Shown here one piece after another: positions 8,908 through 18,102 of a DNA stretch of 64,000 nucleotides (position 1 is its first letter; each line of letters begins with the position of its first letter). The notes below the pieces were generated by a model that ran no database searches, was not told the origin of the DNA, and worked only from the letters and a program-made list of their open reading frames with translations. The DNA is from Desulfobulbus sp. Lineage in GTDB: Bacteria > Desulfobacterota > Desulfobulbia > Desulfobulbales > Desulfobulbaceae. The translations under genes and the position numbers were made by a program. The DNA lies in assembly GCA_031280615.1 (NCBI GenBank), contig JAITGO010000020.1, positions 98,482 to 162,481 on the forward strand, given 5' to 3'.

Positions 8908-9420
8908 CCGCCCATCTCGGCAGAACTGGCCGCCATGTATCAGGCAACGGCGCCGCACTTGCGCAGGGCCATCATGCTGGGGTACTGTACCGGGATTCGT
9001 CCGGGCCAGTCGGAGAAACTTGTCTTCAGATGGGACCGGGCCGATGCGATCAATGGCACCATTTTCGTTGAGAGTACCAAAAAAGGCGGCATGGCGGCCT
9101 GGACAATTCCCATCGCCGATGGACTGGTAGCCTCGTGCGCATATGGATGGCAGAGAACCTGAGGCAGGGTGCGCCGGGTGGAACAGATGACCAAAAGTTG
9201 GATGACCGTGAAAACCAAGGCAGGAATCTCCAAACCGATGCGTTTGTACAATCTGCGCTACCTGGCTGCCAGCGAAATGCTTGCCGCCGGTGCCGACCTC
9301 AAAAGCGTGAGCGAGATCTTGGACCACGCCAGTCCGGACATGACCCTCCGAGTATACCAGCACACCAGCACTGCCTTCCGCCTCGGTAACCCGTTCCCAG
9401 CGGTCGAAAAAATAAAGTGA
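8908..9420 (+). pseudogene. Remnant of a tyrosine recombinase (phage-type integrase)
   Basis: Pieces of an integrase catalytic domain are spread over more than one frame. Frame 1 gives ISAELAAMYQATAPHLRRAI and GYCTGIRPGQSE (Arg I box), then STKKGG (beta-strand Lys region). A TGA at 9160-9162 interrupts it. A later open part reads LYNLRYLAAS, ILDHASPDM and LRVYQHTS (box II and catalytic Tyr). The normal H-x-x-R box has lost its first His (Tyr in its place), and the segment between the halves reads better in another frame, so at least one frameshift is present. The N-terminal half is missing. It sits where the dctQM genes of a TRAP operon would be expected. Confidence 0.75.
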
Positions 9421-9481
9421 AAACAGTTCAGCAGTTACGGACGAAAATAATGGCCGACCAAGAGCTACGGCCCTCGTTGCG

Positions 9482-11266
9482 ATGACCACCTCCGCCACCG
9501 GTACCGGCCATGACGCCGCGGACGGCCAAACGGCCTCCCGCGCCTCCCTGCTGGGACTGCTCACGCCCATTTTTCGCGACCACTGGCCGCGCCTGGCGAT
9601 CGGCTTCCTGGCCCTGGTGGCGGTCGATTTCCTGCAACTGATCATTCCCCGTTTCGTCAAATCGGCGGTGGACGGCCTGGCGGCGCAAACAGCGACCCAG
9701 GCGCGCCTGGTCGAACTGAGTCTGTACGTTTTGGCGATGGCGGTGGCGGTGGCCGGGCTTCGCTTTGTCTGGCGCTATCTGATCATCGGCTTTTCCCGCA
9801 TCCTGGAAAAAAAGCTGCGCGACCGCTTGTTTTCGCACGTGCTCCGCATGGACCAGCCTTTTTTCGAGCGCTGGACCATCGGCGATCTCATGGCCCACGC
9901 CAGCAACGATCTGGCCACCATCCAAATGGCATGTGGCATGGGGCTGGTGGCGGCGGTGGATTCCCTGGTGATGTCGGCGGCCGCCCTGGGGTTCATGCTG
10001 ACGATCGACGTCAAGCTGACCTTGATCGCCCTGCTGCCGATGCCCCTGCTGATCGTGTGCACCCGCATCCTGTCCGGCCGCCTCCACCACCGTTTCAACC
10101 TGGTGCAGGAGCAATTTTCCCTGCTCACCGAGTTCAGCCGCGCCACCCTGGTCTCGATCCGGCTGATCAAGGCCTACACCCTGGAGCGCTTCCAGGAAGA
10201 GCGTTTCCGCACCCTGGGCGAGGGCTATGTGCGGAGCAATCTCAAGGTGGCGGCTATCCAGGGCCTGCTGTTCCCCATCGCCACCCTGGTCGGCAATATC
10301 GGCATGCTGCTGCTGCTTTATTACGGCGGTGTGTTGGTGATCGATGGACGGATCAGCATCGGCGCCTTTGTCGCCTTTATCAGCTACCTCTACATGCTCA
10401 TCTGGCCGATGATGGCCGTGGGATGGGTGGCCAACCTCGCCCAGCGAGGGATCACCAGCCTGCGCCGCATCTATCGTCTGCTGGCGCAACGGCCGGTGGT
10501 CGAGACCGGGAGCACCAAGCCGCTGCCCTCCACCCGGTCGACCGAATACGCCTGCCGAGGGCTCCATTTCACCTATCCGTCGGGCACGCGGCCGGCGCTG
10601 GCCGGGCTTGATCTGACCATCGGTCCGGGCCTGGTGGGCATGACCGGCCGCACCGGTTCGGGCAAGTCCACCCTGTGCAAACTGCTGCTCAGGATGTACC
10701 CGGTGGCCGACGACATGCTCTTTTTCCGGGGAATCGACGTCAACCGCCTCGGCCAGGCGGATATCCGCGACTGCATTGCCTATGTCGGCCAGGAACCGGT
10801 GGTCTTTGCCGACACCGTGGCCGCCAACATCGCCTTCGGCTGTCCCGGCGCCACCATGGACGAGATCGAGGCGGCGGCCAGGGCGGCGGCCATCGATGCC
10901 GATATCCGGGGCTTTGCCGAAGGGTATCGGGCGGTGATCGGCGAGCGGGGGGTGAAGCTCTCCGGCGGCCAGCGGCAGCGGCTGGCCTTGGCGCGAGCTT
11001 TGCTCTGCGACCGGCCGATGCTGATCATCGACGACGCCCTGTCGGCCATCGATGTCGAAACAGAGCAGCAAGTGCTGCGCGGCCTGCTTGAGCGGTTGCG
11101 CGGCAAGTCCGTTTTGCTCGTGTCCCACCGAATCAACGTGCTGCGCCATGTCGATCGGATCGTCATCCTTGACCAGGGCCGCATCGTCGACCAGGGCCGG
11201 CACCAGAGCTTGCTCGCCAACCCGTTGTACCGCGCCATGGCAGAAAAACAGCAGAACCATGCATAA
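9482..11266 (+). CDS. ABC exporter half-transporter (permease-ATPase), degenerate-site subunit
   Basis: A 594-residue type IV ABC exporter subunit: six-helix membrane domain at about residues 25-325, nucleotide-binding domain at about 355-585. Walker A is GRTGSGKST (389-397, Lys395), the signature is LSGGQ (493-497) and Walker B is MLIIDD. The usual catalytic Glu after Walker B is Asp518 here. That is typical of the degenerate-site partner in heterodimeric exporters such as TM287/288 or BmrCD. The stop overlaps the start of the next ABC gene by 8 bp, so the two are co-translated and surely form one pump. The substrate (lipid, drug or peptide) cannot be told from sequence. Confidence 0.92.
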   Translation: MTTSATGTGHDAADGQTASRASLLGLLTPIFRDHWPRLAIGFLALVAVDFLQLIIPRFVKSAVDGLAAQTATQARLVELSLYVLAMAVAVAGLRFVWRYLIIGFSRILEKKLRDRLFSHVLRMDQPFFERWTIGDLMAHASNDLATIQMACGMGLVAAVDSLVMSAAALGFMLTIDVKLTLIALLPMPLLIVCTRILSGRLHHRFNLVQEQFSLLTEFSRATLVSIRLIKAYTLERFQEERFRTLGEGYVRSNLKVAAIQGLLFPIATLVGNIGMLLLLYYGGVLVIDGRISIGAFVAFISYLYMLIWPMMAVGWVANLAQRGITSLRRIYRLLAQRPVVETGSTKPLPSTRSTEYACRGLHFTYPSGTRPALAGLDLTIGPGLVGMTGRTGSGKSTLCKLLLRMYPVADDMLFFRGIDVNRLGQADIRDCIAYVGQEPVVFADTVAANIAFGCPGATMDEIEAAARAAAIDADIRGFAEGYRAVIGERGVKLSGGQRQRLALARALLCDRPMLIIDDALSAIDVETEQQVLRGLLERLRGKSVLLVSHRINVLRHVDRIVILDQGRIVDQGRHQSLLANPLYRAMAEKQQNHA

Positions 11267-13049
11267 CTTCGGCTATTCGGAAGAGGGGCATCCCGGCTCG
11301 ATGGGCGATGCCCGGCTCTGGCGGCGGATTCTCGGGTACTGTCGGGGGCATGCTCCGGCCCTGGCCGGGGCGGTCCTGTTGTCGCTGATCATCACCGTGG
11401 CCTCCCTGGCCCTGCCCAGGCTGATGCAGACCGGCATCGACACCGCCATCGTCGCCGAAGGGATCGGCCGGCCCGAGCGCCTTGCCGCGCTCGGCCGCAC
11501 CGCCCTGTCCTACGGCCTGCTGGTCGGAGTGGTGTTCCTGACCACCTTTCTCCAGGTGGTGGTGTTGGAATGGATCGGCCAGTCGATCATGCATCGCCTG
11601 CGTCAGCATCTCTTCACCCACCTCCTTACCCTCGATCTCCATTATTTCCACAGCCAGCCCGCCGGCCGCCTGGTGACCCGGCTGACCAACGACATCGAGA
11701 ACATGCACGAGATGTTCACCTCGGTGATGGTCACCCTGTTCAACGACGGCCTCAAGCTGGTGGGCATTTTCTGGTTCCTGTTCCTGATGAACGGTCCTCT
11801 GGCCCTGGTGATGGCAATCTTCATCCCGCTGGCCACGATCAGCACCATGGTGTTTTCCCGCTTCGCCCGGGAGAAGTTTCGGGCCATCCGTTCGCAGCTG
11901 GCCCGGATCAATAGTTTCCTGGCCGAATCCCTGGCCGGGGTGGCGGTGATCCAAAGTTTTGGCGGCCAGGAACGGAGCAGCCGCACCCACGACGGCCTCA
12001 CTCAGGAATACCTGGTGCGCTCGTTTGGCCAAATCAAGGTGTTCGGCCTGTTCATGCCCTTGATCGACCTGATGAGTTCGGCCGCCATCGCCCTGATCAT
12101 CTGGTACGGCGGCGGCGAGGTCATCCGCAACCACCTGACCATCGGCCAACTGGCCGCCTTTGTCTCCTACATGCGGCTCTTTTTTCAGCCGCTGCGCGAA
12201 CTCTCCCAGAAGTATTCCATTGTCCAGGCGGCCATGGCCTCGGCGGAACGCATCTTCCAAACCTTGGACACCCGTTCCGCCTTGCCGGCTCCGACCCGGC
12301 CGATAGCCGCCGCGCCGGTCCCGGTCGCGGGGGCCATCGAGTTCAAAGGCATCGAATTCGGCTATGAACCGGGGCGGCCGATTTTGCATGGGATCGATTT
12401 GCGCATCGATCCCGGCGAAACCGTGGCCCTGGTCGGGGCCACCGGTGCCGGCAAGTCGACCCTGATCTCCCTGCTGGTTCGCTTCTACGATCCGGTGACC
12501 GGGCAGGTGTTGATCGACGGCGAAGATGTCCGCGACCTGCCCCTTTCAATCCTGCGGCAGCGGGTGGGGCTGATCATGCAGGATATTTTCATCCTGCCGG
12601 ACACGGTGCGGGCCAATATCGTCCTTGATCGGGAGCCGGACGAACAGCGGCTGGCCGCCATCCTCGACCGGACCGGCCTGCAGGCGTTCGTCGACCGTCT
12701 ACCCCAGGGGCTTTCGACCCGCATCGGCGAGGGCGCCCTCAACCTCAGCCTGGGCGAGAAGCAGTTGCTTTCCTTTGTCCGGGCCTTGTACCGCGACCCG
12801 GCCATTCTGGTGCTCGACGAGGCTACGGCCTCCATCGACACCGAATCGGAGAACATGCTGGAGCAGGCAATTGCCGCCGGTTTTCGCGGCCGCACCTCGC
12901 TGGTGATCGCCCACCGGCTGTCCACCATCAGGCGGGTGGACCGGATCGTGGTCCTGGACCAGGGGCAGATCGTGGAGCAGGGCAGCCACGACCAGTTGAT
13001 GGCCAGGGAGAGTGTCTACCGGGGATTGGTGCGGCTGGATGGGGAGTGA
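11259..13049 (+). CDS. ABC exporter half-transporter, catalytic-site partner
   Basis: This 596-residue permease-ATPase is the partner of the preceding gene. The ATG at 11259 lies inside the end of the upstream gene; a longer frame reaching to 11052 would add 69 residues of out-of-character sequence and is rejected. The membrane domain spans about 20-320 and the ATPase domain about 350-590. Walker A is GATGAGKST (393-401, Lys399) and Walker B is ILVLDE with the catalytic Glu521. The signature is LSLGE (496-500) instead of LSGGQ. The altered signature pairs with the altered Walker B (Asp518) of the partner, so one composite ATP site is canonical and one degenerate. Substrate unknown. Confidence 0.92.
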   Translation: MHNFGYSEEGHPGSMGDARLWRRILGYCRGHAPALAGAVLLSLIITVASLALPRLMQTGIDTAIVAEGIGRPERLAALGRTALSYGLLVGVVFLTTFLQVVVLEWIGQSIMHRLRQHLFTHLLTLDLHYFHSQPAGRLVTRLTNDIENMHEMFTSVMVTLFNDGLKLVGIFWFLFLMNGPLALVMAIFIPLATISTMVFSRFAREKFRAIRSQLARINSFLAESLAGVAVIQSFGGQERSSRTHDGLTQEYLVRSFGQIKVFGLFMPLIDLMSSAAIALIIWYGGGEVIRNHLTIGQLAAFVSYMRLFFQPLRELSQKYSIVQAAMASAERIFQTLDTRSALPAPTRPIAAAPVPVAGAIEFKGIEFGYEPGRPILHGIDLRIDPGETVALVGATGAGKSTLISLLVRFYDPVTGQVLIDGEDVRDLPLSILRQRVGLIMQDIFILPDTVRANIVLDREPDEQRLAAILDRTGLQAFVDRLPQGLSTRIGEGALNLSLGEKQLLSFVRALYRDPAILVLDEATASIDTESENMLEQAIAAGFRGRTSLVIAHRLSTIRRVDRIVVLDQGQIVEQGSHDQLMARESVYRGLVRLDGE

Positions 13050-13157
13050 CGGCGGGAGTGCGGCCTATGCCCACTCTGCGGGTCGAACGGTTGCGAAAAG
13101 GATGGCCCGCCCATCCGGCCATGGCGATTGTCAATGGGCACGGACAGGCGCGGGCTG

Positions 13158-14006
13158 TTATTGCTGGACCGGACTGTAGGCGGTGTCGCGGTAGAAGGGG
13201 ATGGTCTGTTCCAGCATCTTGAGCAGGTCGCCGTTTTGATCGATGGCCGCCAGGTATTTGTTGGCCGCCTCGCGCAAATCGTCGTTGTCGGTCCGCACTC
13301 CCCAGGCCAATTCCTCCCTGGTGAGCAGGATATTGCCGGGAGTCAACCCCTTGTCGATATAGAGCGAAGCATAGTAGTAGTTGGCGGTCTGGTTGAAGAT
13401 AAAGACGTCGATACCCTTTTTCATCAAGGCCTGCACGCCGTCCTGGGCAGTGGCGAACCGGCTGATCGAACCCCTGGGACGAAGTCCCTTGAGCCATGCA
13501 TCGGCGGTGCCTCCGGTAACCACGCCCAGCCGGATCGAAGGTTCGGTCAAATACCTGATGCCATTGCCCATCCCGTCGTAGTCGCCCAACCGCACCAAGG
13601 TGGTCTGGCCCGAGACCAGATACGGAGTGGTGCTGGCGACCCTGTGGCGTTGCGCCTCGGCCACGGTCATCCCCGCCATGACGATGTCGATTTTCTTGTC
13701 CCGCAGGGCCGCATACAACTCTTCCCTGGACAGCGGCACCAGTTCCAGACGGCGGTTCATGGCCTCGGCTAGGCCTTCGGCAAAAAGCGGTTCCAGGCCG
13801 GCGATCGTGCCGTCCTTGGCATAGGCGAGCGGCGGCGCATCGATGACCGTGCCCACCTTGAGGGCCTTGGTCGGCATGATCACCCCGAACAGGTCTTTCG
13901 ATTTGGGCGCGCAGCCGGTCAAGAGCAGAAGGGCCGCCAGCAGCGGCAGAAAAAACAGGTGGAAGAAACGGGCCATGTCGATCTTGGACGAGTCGGTGTT
14001 GTTCAT
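13158..14006 (-). CDS. Solute-binding lipoprotein, family 3 (amino-acid ABC transporter type)
   Basis: A 282-residue lipoprotein with a hydrophobic signal and lipobox LLTGC (about residues 28-32). The mature part is a family 3 periplasmic binding protein: LKVGTVIDAPPLAY, the GLEPLFAEGLAEAMNRR segment, DIVMAGMTVAEAQRH, STTPYLVSGQ and VVTGGTADAWLKG. Such proteins bind polar amino acids or related small solutes. No cognate permease or ATPase is adjacent; it lies 31 bp downstream of the DUF3124 gene at the end of a lipid-transport operon. It could instead be a signal sensor or a stand-alone scavenger. The start at 14006 has no clear ribosome site; Met at 13976 is an alternative. Confidence 0.8.
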   Translation of the reverse strand: MNNTDSSKIDMARFFHLFFLPLLAALLLLTGCAPKSKDLFGVIMPTKALKVGTVIDAPPLAYAKDGTIAGLEPLFAEGLAEAMNRRLELVPLSREELYAALRDKKIDIVMAGMTVAEAQRHRVASTTPYLVSGQTTLVRLGDYDGMGNGIRYLTEPSIRLGVVTGGTADAWLKGLRPRGSISRFATAQDGVQALMKKGIDVFIFNQTANYYYASLYIDKGLTPGNILLTREELAWGVRTDNDDLREAANKYLAAIDQNGDLLKMLEQTIPFYRDTAYSPVQQ

Positions 14007-14037
14007 ATCGGTTGCTTGCCTGGTGGGATGCCTTGCG

Positions 14038-14520
14038 TCAGCGGGCCGGGGTCCCTTTGATCGCCCGGCCGGTGGAAATAAAGGAAATGCCTTGTTGCAT
14101 CTTGGTGCCGATCATCACCGATTCGATGATCGGCTCGACGACCGGGCTGTCCGCCTCCCATTCCACCAGGAATTTGGCGCCGGAGCCGCCCTTGGATTCC
14201 GATTCCGGTACAATATACCGGGTGGAGCCGAAGGGGGGAACGGTCACCGGTTTTTCCAGGTATTCCTGCAGCAGTACGCCGCCCGAGTCGTAGTAGCGGA
14301 TACTTTTCAAGGTCAGTGCCTTGTCCGGATCGGTGTTGCGGATGCTTAAGGTGGCGGTGAGGAGAAAGGGAGTGCCACGATAGCGGTCGTCTCCGTAGAT
14401 GTGTGAATAAACGGGAACATAAACGGTTTGCCCCAGCCACTTGCCGAGCATGTCGGCGGCGGCCGGCCGGACGAGCGCGAACACGAGCAACAGGGCTGCA
14501 ACGAGAGGTCGGGGCGACAT
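14038..14520 (-). CDS. Exported DUF3124 protein
   Basis: A 160-residue protein with a cleavable signal peptide (cleavage near PAAAD, about residue 22). The mature part begins GQTVYVPVYSHIYGDD and continues with LTATLSIRNTD, the conserved pattern of the DUF3124 family of predicted periplasmic beta-sandwich proteins. Function is unknown for the family. It begins 4 bp after the PqiC-like lipoprotein gene, with AGGTGAG before the ATG, so it belongs to the same operon. Confidence 0.75.
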   Translation of the reverse strand: MSPRPLVAALLLVFALVRPAAADMLGKWLGQTVYVPVYSHIYGDDRYRGTPFLLTATLSIRNTDPDKALTLKSIRYYDSGGVLLQEYLEKPVTVPPFGSTRYIVPESESKGGSGAKFLVEWEADSPVVEPIIESVMIGTKMQQGISFISTGRAIKGTPAR

Positions 14521-14524
14521 AAGC

Positions 14525-15148
14525 TCACCTGGTTGCTGGTTGGGAGCGGTGCACGGCCAACAGGGCGGCGGCCGTTTCCCGGCTCAGATCGGCAATGGCC
14601 TGGGATGCGTTGGCAACATAGCCGGAATAGTCCGCTTTGTCGATAATCCGTGTCTGGCGGAAGGCTTTTCTGGTGAGGATAGTCTTGGCGACGCTGTCGC
14701 TGACGGTGTAGACGGCGACGATGGTGAAGGACTGGCCGTCGCTGCTGAACTCGTTCATCTCGATTTCCAGCTGATAACGGGCGTGGCCGAAGCGCGGTCC
14801 GGGGTAGAGCGCGATGTTGTCGGTGGCCAGCAGGTCCCTGAGATCGCCGACCATCTGTTGGCCGATTTGCTCGTCGAGGGGGCCGGACCAGAGATGGGTG
14901 GTCGAGGTGTGGGCCGCGCCACCGGGCAGTCGGTCGAGCAGGCCGCGTCCTTGCAGCTGCGGCGCCAGCCGCACCGGCATCATCAGGATCAATCCGGAGA
15001 AATCGGCGAAATCCCGGGCCAGCGGCTGCTGGCGGACAGGTTGCAGGGTGTGGAGGGTGGTGGCGACCGGTGCCATGCAGGCGCCGAGCGGCAACAGGAA
15101 AAGCGCGGCCAGGCACAGGGAGCGCAGGCAAGGGCGGCGGTTGTTCAT
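14525..15148 (-). CDS. PqiC/DUF330-like lipoprotein of MCE lipid transport system
   Basis: A 207-residue lipoprotein; the lipobox is LPLGAC at about residues 19-24. The start ATG at 15148 overlaps the stop of the MlaD gene in an ATGA arrangement; an extended frame reaching 16039 is only an antisense-like shadow and is rejected. The mature protein has the ABC-type transport auxiliary lipoprotein pattern (LHTLQP, DFSGLILMMPVRLAPQLQGR, YQLEIEMNEF), like PqiC or the MCE-associated lipoproteins. It probably anchors the MCE protein to the outer membrane and takes the place of MlaC, which is not seen. Confidence 0.75.
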   Translation of the reverse strand: MNNRRPCLRSLCLAALFLLPLGACMAPVATTLHTLQPVRQQPLARDFADFSGLILMMPVRLAPQLQGRGLLDRLPGGAAHTSTTHLWSGPLDEQIGQQMVGDLRDLLATDNIALYPGPRFGHARYQLEIEMNEFSSDGQSFTIVAVYTVSDSVAKTILTRKAFRQTRIIDKADYSGYVANASQAIADLSRETAAALLAVHRSQPATR

Positions 15149-16155
15149 GGTTTGTCCTCCCGCTGGCCGAAGATCAAGGCATCGGGATGCTGTTGAAGGT
15201 AGTCGGTCAGCTGCCGGACCGAGACGGCGGTGCGCTCGATTTCCCGCAGGGAGGCGGTCACCTGGTAGGCGAACAGCGAATCCTTCTCGGTCAGCTGTTG
15301 GATGTTGTTGAGGGTCTTGGTCAGGGCTCCGGCCGTGGCGTTCAAGCCGGACAAGAGGTGTTTCAACTCGGCGCTGGCCTCCGGCACCTCCTTGTCCGCG
15401 GTCCGGAGAAAGGTGGTGGCCGTGGCCGAAAGGGTGGAAAAATTGGCAAGCCCCTTTTTCAACTCGGCGGCCAGGGCGGGAAATTCGGCGTTGGCCCGGG
15501 CCAGCAGCCCGTTGACCCGGTCCATGGTGGAGTCCAGCGATGCCAGCATGTTGCGGGTTTCCTTGGAGTTGACGATGCTGCTGATCCCGTCCAGGGCCGC
15601 GGCGGTTTTGTTGAGGATCTCGTCGAGCGGCAGCTTTTCCAGCTTCTGGGTAATCTGCTCCAGGCCGGAGGGCTGGGTGGGAATCTCGAACAGGCCCTCT
15701 TCCTTGGCGGACTGCGGTGCTTGCGCTTCGGGGAAAAAGGCGAGATCGATGTAGAGTTTGCTGGTCAGCAGGCTGGTAATCTTCAACTGGGCGCGCAGGC
15801 CCTGGCCGATCATCTGCCGGAGCATGGCGCGGAGTTCCTCCGGCCCCCAGTTCGTTTGGTGCTTGCCGGTGAGATCGGACTTTTGTTCGATGTCCAGGTA
15901 GACCGGGATGACATAGTTGTTGTGTCGACTGTCGAAGTCGATCTGGACGGCGGCGACCCGGCCGATGGTCACCCCGCGGAAGGTCACCGGGGCGCCGGCA
16001 TCCAGACCGTAGAGCGAACCCGTGAAGTAGGCGACGCAACGCAGCCGGTTGTCCTTGAACTTGATCTTGCCCAGGACGACCACGGCCGCCAGGGCCAAGG
16101 CCAGGGCAACCAGGACGAAGCCGCCGACCAGGGTGGGATTGGCTTTCTTACTCAA
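15145..16155 (-). CDS. mlaD: MlaD-family (MCE domain) lipid transport protein
   Basis: A 336-residue protein with one N-terminal membrane helix (about residues 9-30), one MCE domain (about 40-120, with GLDAGAPVTFRGVTIGRV) and a long helical region (about 160-330) predicted to form a tube or coiled coil. The start is TTG at 16155: a GGGAGG lies upstream and the codon overlaps the TGA of mlaF. An ATG at 16221 would overlap mlaF by 70 bp. It is the periplasmic channel subunit of a MlaFED-type phospholipid transporter. The longer tail is more PqiB/LetB-like or Mce-like than E. coli MlaD (183 residues), so direct bridging toward the outer membrane is possible. Confidence 0.88.
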   Translation of the reverse strand: MSKKANPTLVGGFVLVALALALAAVVVLGKIKFKDNRLRCVAYFTGSLYGLDAGAPVTFRGVTIGRVAAVQIDFDSRHNNYVIPVYLDIEQKSDLTGKHQTNWGPEELRAMLRQMIGQGLRAQLKITSLLTSKLYIDLAFFPEAQAPQSAKEEGLFEIPTQPSGLEQITQKLEKLPLDEILNKTAAALDGISSIVNSKETRNMLASLDSTMDRVNGLLARANAEFPALAAELKKGLANFSTLSATATTFLRTADKEVPEASAELKHLLSGLNATAGALTKTLNNIQQLTEKDSLFAYQVTASLREIERTAVSVRQLTDYLQQHPDALIFGQREDKP

Positions 16156-16928
16156 ACCGTTCGAACCTCCCGTTGCCCGGTTCCCCGGGTGAGAAAATTG
16201 AGCACCGTGGGGTCGGTGCACTCCTGCAGCAGGGTTTTGGGATCGCCGGTGGCCAGCATGGTCTTGGCCTCGCTGTCGAGAAAGACCGAGTTGGTGGCGA
16301 TGGCATAGATCGAGGCCAGTTCGTGGGTGACGATGACCACGGTGGCCCCCAGGCTTTCGCGCAATTCCAGAATCAATTGGTCGAGGTTGCGGGCGCTGAT
16401 CGGGTCGAGTCCGGCCGAGGGTTCGTCGAAAAAAAGAAAATCCGGATCAAGGGCAATGGCGCGTGCCAGCGCCGCCCGCTTGCGCATGCCGCCCGACAGC
16501 TCGGACGGGTAAAAGTCCTCGAAACCGGCCAGCCCGACCAGCGACAGTTTGAAGGCCACCAGTTCGGCGACCACCTCCGGGGCCAGATCGGTGTAATGCT
16601 GCAGGGGCAGGGCCACGTTTTCGGCCAGGGTCATCGAACTCCACAGGGCGCCGGATTGATAGAGAACCCCGGCTCGGCGGATGATCGCCGCCCGCTCGTC
16701 CTCGTCCAGGGCCCAGAAGTCGGCCTCGCCGTACCAGACCGAGCCGGAGGCCGGTTGCTTGAGGCCGATCATGTGCCGCAGCAGGGTGGATTTGCCGCAG
16801 CCCGAGCCACCCATGATCACGAAGATGTCGCCCCGGTTGATGGTGAAATCGAGATCCCGCTGGAGCACGAAGCTGCCGTAGGCCATGGTCAGCCCCTTGA
16901 CGATGATGGCGGGTGCGGGCGGGGTCAT
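16152..16928 (-). CDS. mlaF: Lipid ABC transporter ATP-binding protein MlaF
   Basis: A 258-residue ABC ATPase with Walker A GGSGCGKST (40-48), signature LSGGMRKR (144-151), and Walker B FLFFDEP (Asp168-Glu169). The SGGM signature and the SAGLDPI follow-on are typical of MlaF/Ttg2A-type ATPases that drive MCE transport. It lies 9 bp after mlaE and overlaps mlaD, so the three are translationally coupled. Confidence 0.93.
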   Translation of the reverse strand: MTPPAPAIIVKGLTMAYGSFVLQRDLDFTINRGDIFVIMGGSGCGKSTLLRHMIGLKQPASGSVWYGEADFWALDEDERAAIIRRAGVLYQSGALWSSMTLAENVALPLQHYTDLAPEVVAELVAFKLSLVGLAGFEDFYPSELSGGMRKRAALARAIALDPDFLFFDEPSAGLDPISARNLDQLILELRESLGATVVIVTHELASIYAIATNSVFLDSEAKTMLATGDPKTLLQECTDPTVLNFLTRGTGQREVRTV

Positions 16929-16937
16929 GGCCGGGCC

Positions 16938-18089
16938 TCAGCGGTAGAGGAGATAGGTGATGAATGAATCCGAAACCACGATCAAGACGATCGAGGTCAC
17001 CACCGCGGAAGTGGTGGCCTCGCCCACCGCCAGGGCGCTGCGGCCGCACTGCATGCCGCGCAGGCAGCCGGCAAAGCCGATGAGGACGCCGAACACCGAG
17101 GCTTTGAGGATACCCTGGCCGAACTGGTAGAGCTGGATGGTTTTCCGGGTCTGCTCCAGGTATTCCACCAGGGAGAGATCGAGCATGGCCACGCCGATCA
17201 CCGAGCCGCCCAGGATGCCCATGATGTCGGCGTAGACGCAGAGCAGGGGCAACATCAGCATCAGGGCCAAAATCCGGGGCAGCACCAGGAAGCCCACCGG
17301 CGAAATGCCCATGGTCCGCAGGGCGTCGATTTCCTCGTTTACCTGCATGGTGCCTAGCTGGGCCGCGTAGGAGGCGCCGATGCGGCCGGCGATGATCACC
17401 CCGCTCATCAGGGCACCCATTTCCAGGACCATGCCCAGGCCGACCAGGTTGGCCACATAGATCTGGGCTCCGAACATCTGCAGCTGCACCGCGCCCACGA
17501 ACGAGAGGATCACCCCCACCAGAACGGCGATCAGGGAGACGATCGGCAGGGAACCGATGCCGCAATTCTGGATGAAATAGAGGAAATCCTGAGGCTTGAA
17601 CGGCTTTTTCCCGGCCAGCAGGGCCAGCAGGGCCAGCAGGATTTCGCCGGCGAATGTGGCCACCTCGCGGCTCTGCCCGATCAGAGCCAGGACGCAGCGG
17701 CCGATGCGGGTGGGCAGGAAATCCCGGCCCTGCGGGCTGTAGGTGACCTGTTCGGGAACCGCTTCCGAAAGTGTCAGCAGGCGCCGCACGCCCGGAGGCA
17801 GCCCGGCGCGGTCCACGTCGATGTGCCGCTGGCCGGCGGTTTCGAGGATAGCCGCCAGGAAGATGAGCAGCCGGGTGTCCCAGTGCTCGAGGCCGTCGCA
17901 GGCAAAACCCAGGTGGTGGACGGTTTCGTCGAGGGCGGCAAGCAGGTCGGCCGGGGCCGGGGGATGGGCATGCAGGGTCCAGGAGCCGGCCAAGGCCACG
18001 ACGAGATGGTTCGGACCTGGCCGTTGCAGGGTGAAAGCCGGCGGCCGGGTCGAGGAACCGGTGGGGAGGTGGGGAGGCTCCTGCTGCAT
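16938..18089 (-). CDS. mlaE: MlaE-type permease with N-terminal STAS domain
   Basis: A 383-residue membrane protein. Residues about 15-130 form a STAS-like domain (LAGSWTL, LLAALDETVHHLGFACDGLEHWDTRLL) and residues about 150-383 the MlaE permease fold, with the conserved IAGRIGASYAAQLGTMQVNE and LRTMGISP segments. In E. coli the STAS part is a separate protein (MlaB); here it is fused, so no mlaB is needed. The start ATG at 18089 was chosen because sequence upstream of it in the same frame (to 18365) is Arg/Ser-rich and overlaps the SYLF gene. Confidence 0.9.
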   Translation of the reverse strand: MQQEPPHLPTGSSTRPPAFTLQRPGPNHLVVALAGSWTLHAHPPAPADLLAALDETVHHLGFACDGLEHWDTRLLIFLAAILETAGQRHIDVDRAGLPPGVRRLLTLSEAVPEQVTYSPQGRDFLPTRIGRCVLALIGQSREVATFAGEILLALLALLAGKKPFKPQDFLYFIQNCGIGSLPIVSLIAVLVGVILSFVGAVQLQMFGAQIYVANLVGLGMVLEMGALMSGVIIAGRIGASYAAQLGTMQVNEEIDALRTMGISPVGFLVLPRILALMLMLPLLCVYADIMGILGGSVIGVAMLDLSLVEYLEQTRKTIQLYQFGQGILKASVFGVLIGFAGCLRGMQCGRSALAVGEATTSAVVTSIVLIVVSDSFITYLLYR

Positions 18090-18102
18090 AAAGACGATCC
18101 GG

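Noticed and set aside
9160..9162. In-frame TGA in the integrase remnant as a selenocysteine codon
   Set aside because: Recombinases are not known selenoproteins, and other lesions (lost His, frame changes, missing N-terminus) show decay.
9428..11260. A 610-codon open frame antisense to the first ABC gene
   Set aside because: Translation is rich in His, Gln, Gly and Asp repeats with no family signature; a codon-bias shadow.
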